64,000 nt of DNA. Origin: Parelaphostrongylus tenuis (Eukaryota > Nematoda > Chromadorea > Rhabditida > Metastrongylidae). Shown in pieces: positions 40,101-46,100 of the stretch. Position numbers and translations under genes: made by a program. The stretch is taken from contig JAHQIW010006473.1 of the NCBI GenBank assembly GCA_019055375.1, positions 62,001 to 126,000 of the forward strand, read 5' to 3'. Each line of letters begins with the position of its first letter. Position 1 is the stretch's first letter. The notes under the pieces are model-generated. The model was not told where the DNA came from. It ran no database searches and saw only the letters and a list, made by a program, of their open reading frames with translations.

Positions 40101-43100
40101 GTCTTCGTCAGATTCAGTTAAAGACCAATCTTTCCCCAGGCGTTGTTGAAATCGGTCCTGCACATCCACGTTGACGTATCAGCTCGAGTGTCTGGGAGAC
40201 AAGCGCCTCTTCGTGACATTAGGACTCTCGGCTTTTATAGCGCTAATGTGAAGATATTTAACGAGCCGGTCATAATCTTCGTCGATGTTGTCGATAACGG
40301 CATCTTCCCAGGTGCCGACTAAGGATTTGAATTCATCCCAGTATGTGATAGTTCTGATACTTCGTTATTTGAATTTAGCGGCTTTCTCTCCTTTTCGCGA
40401 AAAACGGAACGTTGCGCGAAGGAGGCAATTTTCTGATCCCTTGTAGAACTTGGAAACAACAGCGACATGGGTGAGGCATGACTTTCGATTTACTAAGATG
40501 TGGTCTGTTTCGTTATGGTACTTTCCATTGGGCGACTCCCATGTCCATCGTTGAGAAAGAGGCTTTTCGAATTTTGAGTTACCATGAATGGTTTGGGTTG
40601 TCTTGATAAACTCAGACAACCTTTCACCCTGTTCATTCGACTCTAGTCCGTGGGTCTCTATGTGACGTTCTTCAGGCGTTCGCCTAGGTCCAGTTTTCGC
40701 GTTAGAATTTCAAACAATGACCTTGAGGAATGTGTGGTCTTCTCTGAAGAATTTTTCGAGGTCCATATAGAACGCTTCGGCTTCGTCTTCGCCATAGCTT
40801 GATGCTGGTGCGTAAGCAACGAAGATGGTCGAAGCCGGCACTGAACCACATCGTTTCAACCGTAATCGTCCAATACGGGTTGTTAGTTGTTCAAAGAATC
40901 AATATTCACAGTCAAATTCGATTTGACGAGGACGCCATCGCCGCCTAACCTCTATTATCGTATGTTCCAAGAAACAGTTCTTCTCCTGTGCCATGAACAG
41001 CGTGAAAAGGATGGCGTCTTCTCGTTTCAGCCAGGCCAATGACGTCGTACCTTATCTTTCTTGGTTGGGTCTACAGATCTTCTATAGCGGAGTCGCGACC
41101 AGCTGTTCGTGCATTAGACGTACAGATCGTCATTTTATTCCGTTTCCATTTTGGCAGCCTAGTTCGGCCCTGTGATTCTAGCAGCCTCTAATGACACAGT
41201 GATTGCTTTCTAATAAAATTTGTACTTTTTTCGCTACTAAGTATGATTTTGTAGTCAGCAAATGGAAGGATATGATAGAAGAGACCTCAGTAATTCTAAG
41301 AATAGTAGATTAGTACATGTCCTCACTTGCTCTCGTGGGTTATATTTCAAACTGTTGACGTACAATCTTATAATGTCTTAGTTATCGTTCTCCGTACCTC
41401 AACAAGAAATGAATATCCCAAATATTTATCTTTTAGATACTTTTCTGTTAGACGGCACGGGATGAAGAAATAATCGCTCTACCTAGGCAAGAACTTTTCA
41501 TAAGAATTTTAGGTTTTTTTTGAATGCTTAAATCTCTGGCTAGTGCGCCACGTGGTCGTTTTTTGAAAAAGTCTTTTATAACGCTTCAGCAAAAGGAAAA
41601 CATTTCTCTTAGGAGGCGCTGTTCTCCTAGACTATTAGTAATCATTCGATTTCATAAGGTTTAACGATTTCAACGCTGTGCTAAATCTTTAGAAAGACCG
41701 TTAATCTTTAGTGTAGCAGGAAAAATAGGATTACTTCACATGCACGGACTTGTTTTTTGGCAAATTCACGAGCTGGTAAGGGCAGGGAGGCTGTCCGCGA
41801 TTTGAACACGGCGATTGATCGATGGCGCCTATTCGGCTTACATGTGAAGTGCGATTTTGTTATTCAATTAGGAATTGTTTTTCCTCTCTGGATGAGCCTT
41901 CTATAAAACGTATGACTTTGACACTACAAAATTTCCTCTAAGCCTTCATGTGCTTTTCGCACTTCCAGCGAATTAATATAACAACGCGCGACCGATGTGA
42001 AACGTAATTTTTTTGGATTTTACAGCGTTATGAAAGGGTGCTTTCAAAAAGCAAGTAGCAGTGTAGCGAGAGATTCATGCATTTGATTGATTGCTAATTT
42101 TCTTATGAAAAGTTCTTGTCCAGCGAAAAGAGGCGTTTCTGAGTCCCGTGCCTTCTAACGCGAAAGAACCTTCTTTTAAATTTTATATCAACTACTACTC
42201 GTTTCTAATCACTGCCACAAATGAATAGTAGTCAAATAATTAATTACATCATTAGTTTGTATTTTTAAAATCAAGCATTATCATGTAGACCTTACAGTTT
42301 CATATCTTTTTATACAACACCAAAAAATATATGAAGATTAAAAATCGAAAAACAAAGAGTAGTTTGGCAAAAATCATACTGTGCACTGCATGAGATGCTG
42401 CTTTATCAACTACTCTTGAAAATTCAGTTATCAAAGTACATCTGAATTTGGGACTTCATCAAATTATGAAATTGACTTCGGACTATCGTTTAATGGATTA
42501 TGAATTTTCATGTTTCGTTTCTTCTATACTATGAAAACATTTTCACGCGGCGATTTTGATATCGGACATGCGCACGGTCTGCGCCCTTTTCTTTTCTCTT
42601 CCTGAGTGCCTTCAAGACAGTTCCCTGCACCCGATCCAGTCCCCTCTCCCCAATCAACTTCAGTGTGACCACATGCAAGAGATTGTGGGCGCCACCAAAT
42701 AAACAGGCCTCTTAGTCCGCCCAGCTGCTTCCGACAAGTGTCGTCATCCATTTTCACCAATGGGAGTAATCCCTTCACTTCATCTGTTTCGGTTCCTCTG
42801 CCTAACACACTCGAACGAAAGTTAAGAGCTCTTACTCCTCCCTAGACAATGGTAGAAGTACACTTTTCTCACAACTAGGCCTTGTTCGTCTCAACGAATT
42901 ATTTCTAGCTCACGGATGAGAAGTGGAGTCGGGGACTTTTGCGTTATGGAATACTGTGGGCGTGAAACAAATTGTGCATAAATAATTAATCTGATCAAAA
43001 GTTTTTAAGCATCCGAAAAAATGTAAGGTTACATATTGTACACTGCTATTCGATCACGCGGCATTCACTGTCTTCGGAGCTCCGCCGTCGCAAGTAAGCG

Positions 43101-46100
43101 GGTGAGCAAATTGGTGAAGTCAACCTGACTCTTTTACGCTCCGAAAAAAGAGAAGCTTCCAAAGCTCCAAACAATATTTTACTGTATTGTTACTGATCAC
43201 AAAAGGGGATGCTGATGAAGGGAAGATCGGTGAGTGACCAAAGAAAGTGCCGTGACTCAGAATCCTGCCATACTCTCTGATGGCGACGGTAGGTGTTCAA
43301 GGCGGTGCAACGCTTAGGTGTAGAAAAGTAGGATACCAATTCCCTTTTACGAACTGAACATGTCCGATTTTTGGGAATTGATTGCAGAATAGACAAATAT
43401 CCGTGGTGACTGGGGGAATGATAAGTGGAATACGGTTTCGTTGACTTGAAATTATGTTTATTTCTCAGAAATTTAGTTTTCCTATTGAAATATTCTGATT
43501 TTTGGAAGGAAATGGCGTTTTCTGACTAAAATATTTATACAGATCTCTTCGGTGATATATCGTTCCCGTGATGATGAAATGTTGGCACGATCCAATCGTT
43601 ACTATCATAAAAGCCAACAGAATCCGCCGCGAAGTTCAAACGATGAGTTAGAACCTCGAAGATAAGGCTCATTTTTTTTTCTCTCTGCAGTAAGAAAGCC
43701 TTTCCAGAGTCCAATCTCAGTAATAAATTTTCTACCTTGAAGTTATTCAGCGAAAGAACTAACTGTTGTTCGTCATTTAATACAATCCGACGCAACAGGG
43801 GTAGATTGTTGATCGGTGACGTATGGGTAAAGGCAAATTGTTGTTAACCGATGCTGTTTGAATAGGTTGACGATTGCTGAATGACTTTTTAACAAAAAAT
43901 GTGTTAGAGTGATAAATATGCATCTTTTCTAAAAAACTAATCTCCAAATTGGCGAGTGCGAACTCTGTTAAGGCTTTCTCTTGCTGCATACTGAAACACT
44001 CGGTAAAAGTTCCTAGTACATGTTGTACATTGTGAAAAATGTTTTTTTCGACATGTATTCTTACAAGATAGGCAGCAGAAATCTGTACTGGAGGCTGGAT
44101 TATGCCGTTTTCCCAAAGATACACTTTTCGAATTGAAAAGTAGGGACTTTTTGAGACACACAAGCATTCTTTCCGTTGAAAAGACTTCTCCAGTTAATAA
44201 TCCTTTCGGAACGATAAAATTACTCTAAAAATTAGAATACTTCATAGTACCAGAAAGCAAGGTAAAATTGTAACAACGGGGTATCTAGTCCAAAAGACAA
44301 ACGAAGTCTTTTTGCGCTTGTCATAGGGCACTGGAAAGGTCTTTTTACTAGCCAGACTCACTACTAAAAGCTACATTTCTCGAACTATCAAATGGTCGCC
44401 CTAAAATTCCAAAAGTAAGATCGGTTTGTGCTGGAGAATAGGCGCGTGCGTACACTCTATACCCCGGATTTTGCTGCTCCTATTTTTTATTACTTTTGAA
44501 TATTTTGTTTTTTTTTTACTTCAATTGGGTACATTTTCTTGAAGAACATATGTCATTACCGGAAGGTGCGGTGTTTCTCCGTGGTTTTCAACAAAAATCA
44601 CACCGCTATTATTTAAGGAAAGTACCGATAGTCTAGCGAGAATTACTGTTGGATGAAGGGAAATACGAGCACATTCCACAGAGTGAGAGTACAATCCACA
44701 CAATGCGAAATAAAGCGAGGAGATTTTTAGAACAACTGGGCATTCTTTCTACTAAAAAAAAGGTTCATAGAAGTTTCTCCAGTAATACGCGGTTTTTTCA
44801 ACGACAAAGTCGAAAAATCTGCTGAACAGTTGAGAGAACGAACATTGGTTACAAAACGTTGTTTTTTCCCTTTATAGAACGTACTACGAAGATGTTTCCA
44901 TAAACCAACTTAGTATAAAATCGACATTCTTAAGGTATCGAATGACTGCAAAAACATGAATTAAAAAGGAAGAACTAAATGCTATACAACAGTTGGAACT
45001 TTCTTTCGTTTCACAACGATGTGATTTTCTTGTTAGAAAATGAGGAGATTCTCGATAGGTAAACGTCCTTTGTACTAAAAAAGCTCTCATAAAAAGTTCC
45101 TTTTGTAATATAGTATCATTTGATGTTTACAAAATTGTTCTCAAATTTCCACTGCAGCGCATGACAATGCCAATTGCCCGTCGCCTGCCCGCCGCACGGT
45201 CTAAGAACACGCTGTGTGGTTGTCCAGGAGAAGTTAATACATCTCGCATGTACACAATGACTTGAGGTGGCCTAGTAGTGCATCGAAGCAGAGCTGCCAT
45301 CTTCCTGCACAGGTCAACTACCAATTTGATAACTCCAAAACGATGGAGGGCGTTGTGAGCCAGGGACGTGGGGTCAAATCAACGACATATATGTGCACTG
45401 CATGGCTAACCACTGTGATACATGGGCTACAAGTTATGTTCAGTTTCAGTTTCAAATTGCTACTAGAAAGCAGTCGACGTTTGCAAACTATCAATATCTG
45501 AAAAAAAATTGGCATATTTTTCTGTGCGAGAGAGAAACGAATGGAAATTATGCTCAGACCCGCAGTACCTGCGAACGGCCCGTCCATGTATGCAAGAAAG
45601 TACATTCGTCTTTGAATTCCAAATGGTCATTTCAGATGGCATGCAAGCGCTCTCATATATGTGTAGCTTGTAATTACTTAGTGGTTAATGGAGTCAATCA
45701 TGTATATATAATCTGTAGAAATGTTCAAAGCCTTATCGAGGTTGTTACGTCAGAGTCATACACGTGTTTCAAGCTCCCTCTTTGCTATAACGCAGGGCTT
45801 AATGTGGGGCGTGGGCCACTGACGAGGGGGACGAGACGTCCGAAACTTATGTATGGCTCTGGCGTAATAACCTCGGTGAGGCTTTAAACAGTAGATGAGA
45901 TAGATTAATTCTGCACGTAGTTTCAAAAATAATCTTGAATACCATCGTGGCGGCGATTAAGCGATTAGTTTATTATCCATGATTCAGCCAACTAGCTTTA
46001 GGACATGATACCCTAATGAGTTATCCGAAGTAAAAATAAGTACTGGTCTATCCAAATTCAGCAAACTGTGTATCTATGTGCTCTCTCGTCGGCATGGGTG

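Noticed and set aside
43535..44167. Overlapping minus-strand ORFs as a small gene
   Set aside because: AT-biased composition, no motif and no splice context.
45127..45324. Arg-rich minus-strand ORF as a nested gene
   Set aside because: It lies in a diverged SINE-B copy whose order of blocks matches the other copies.
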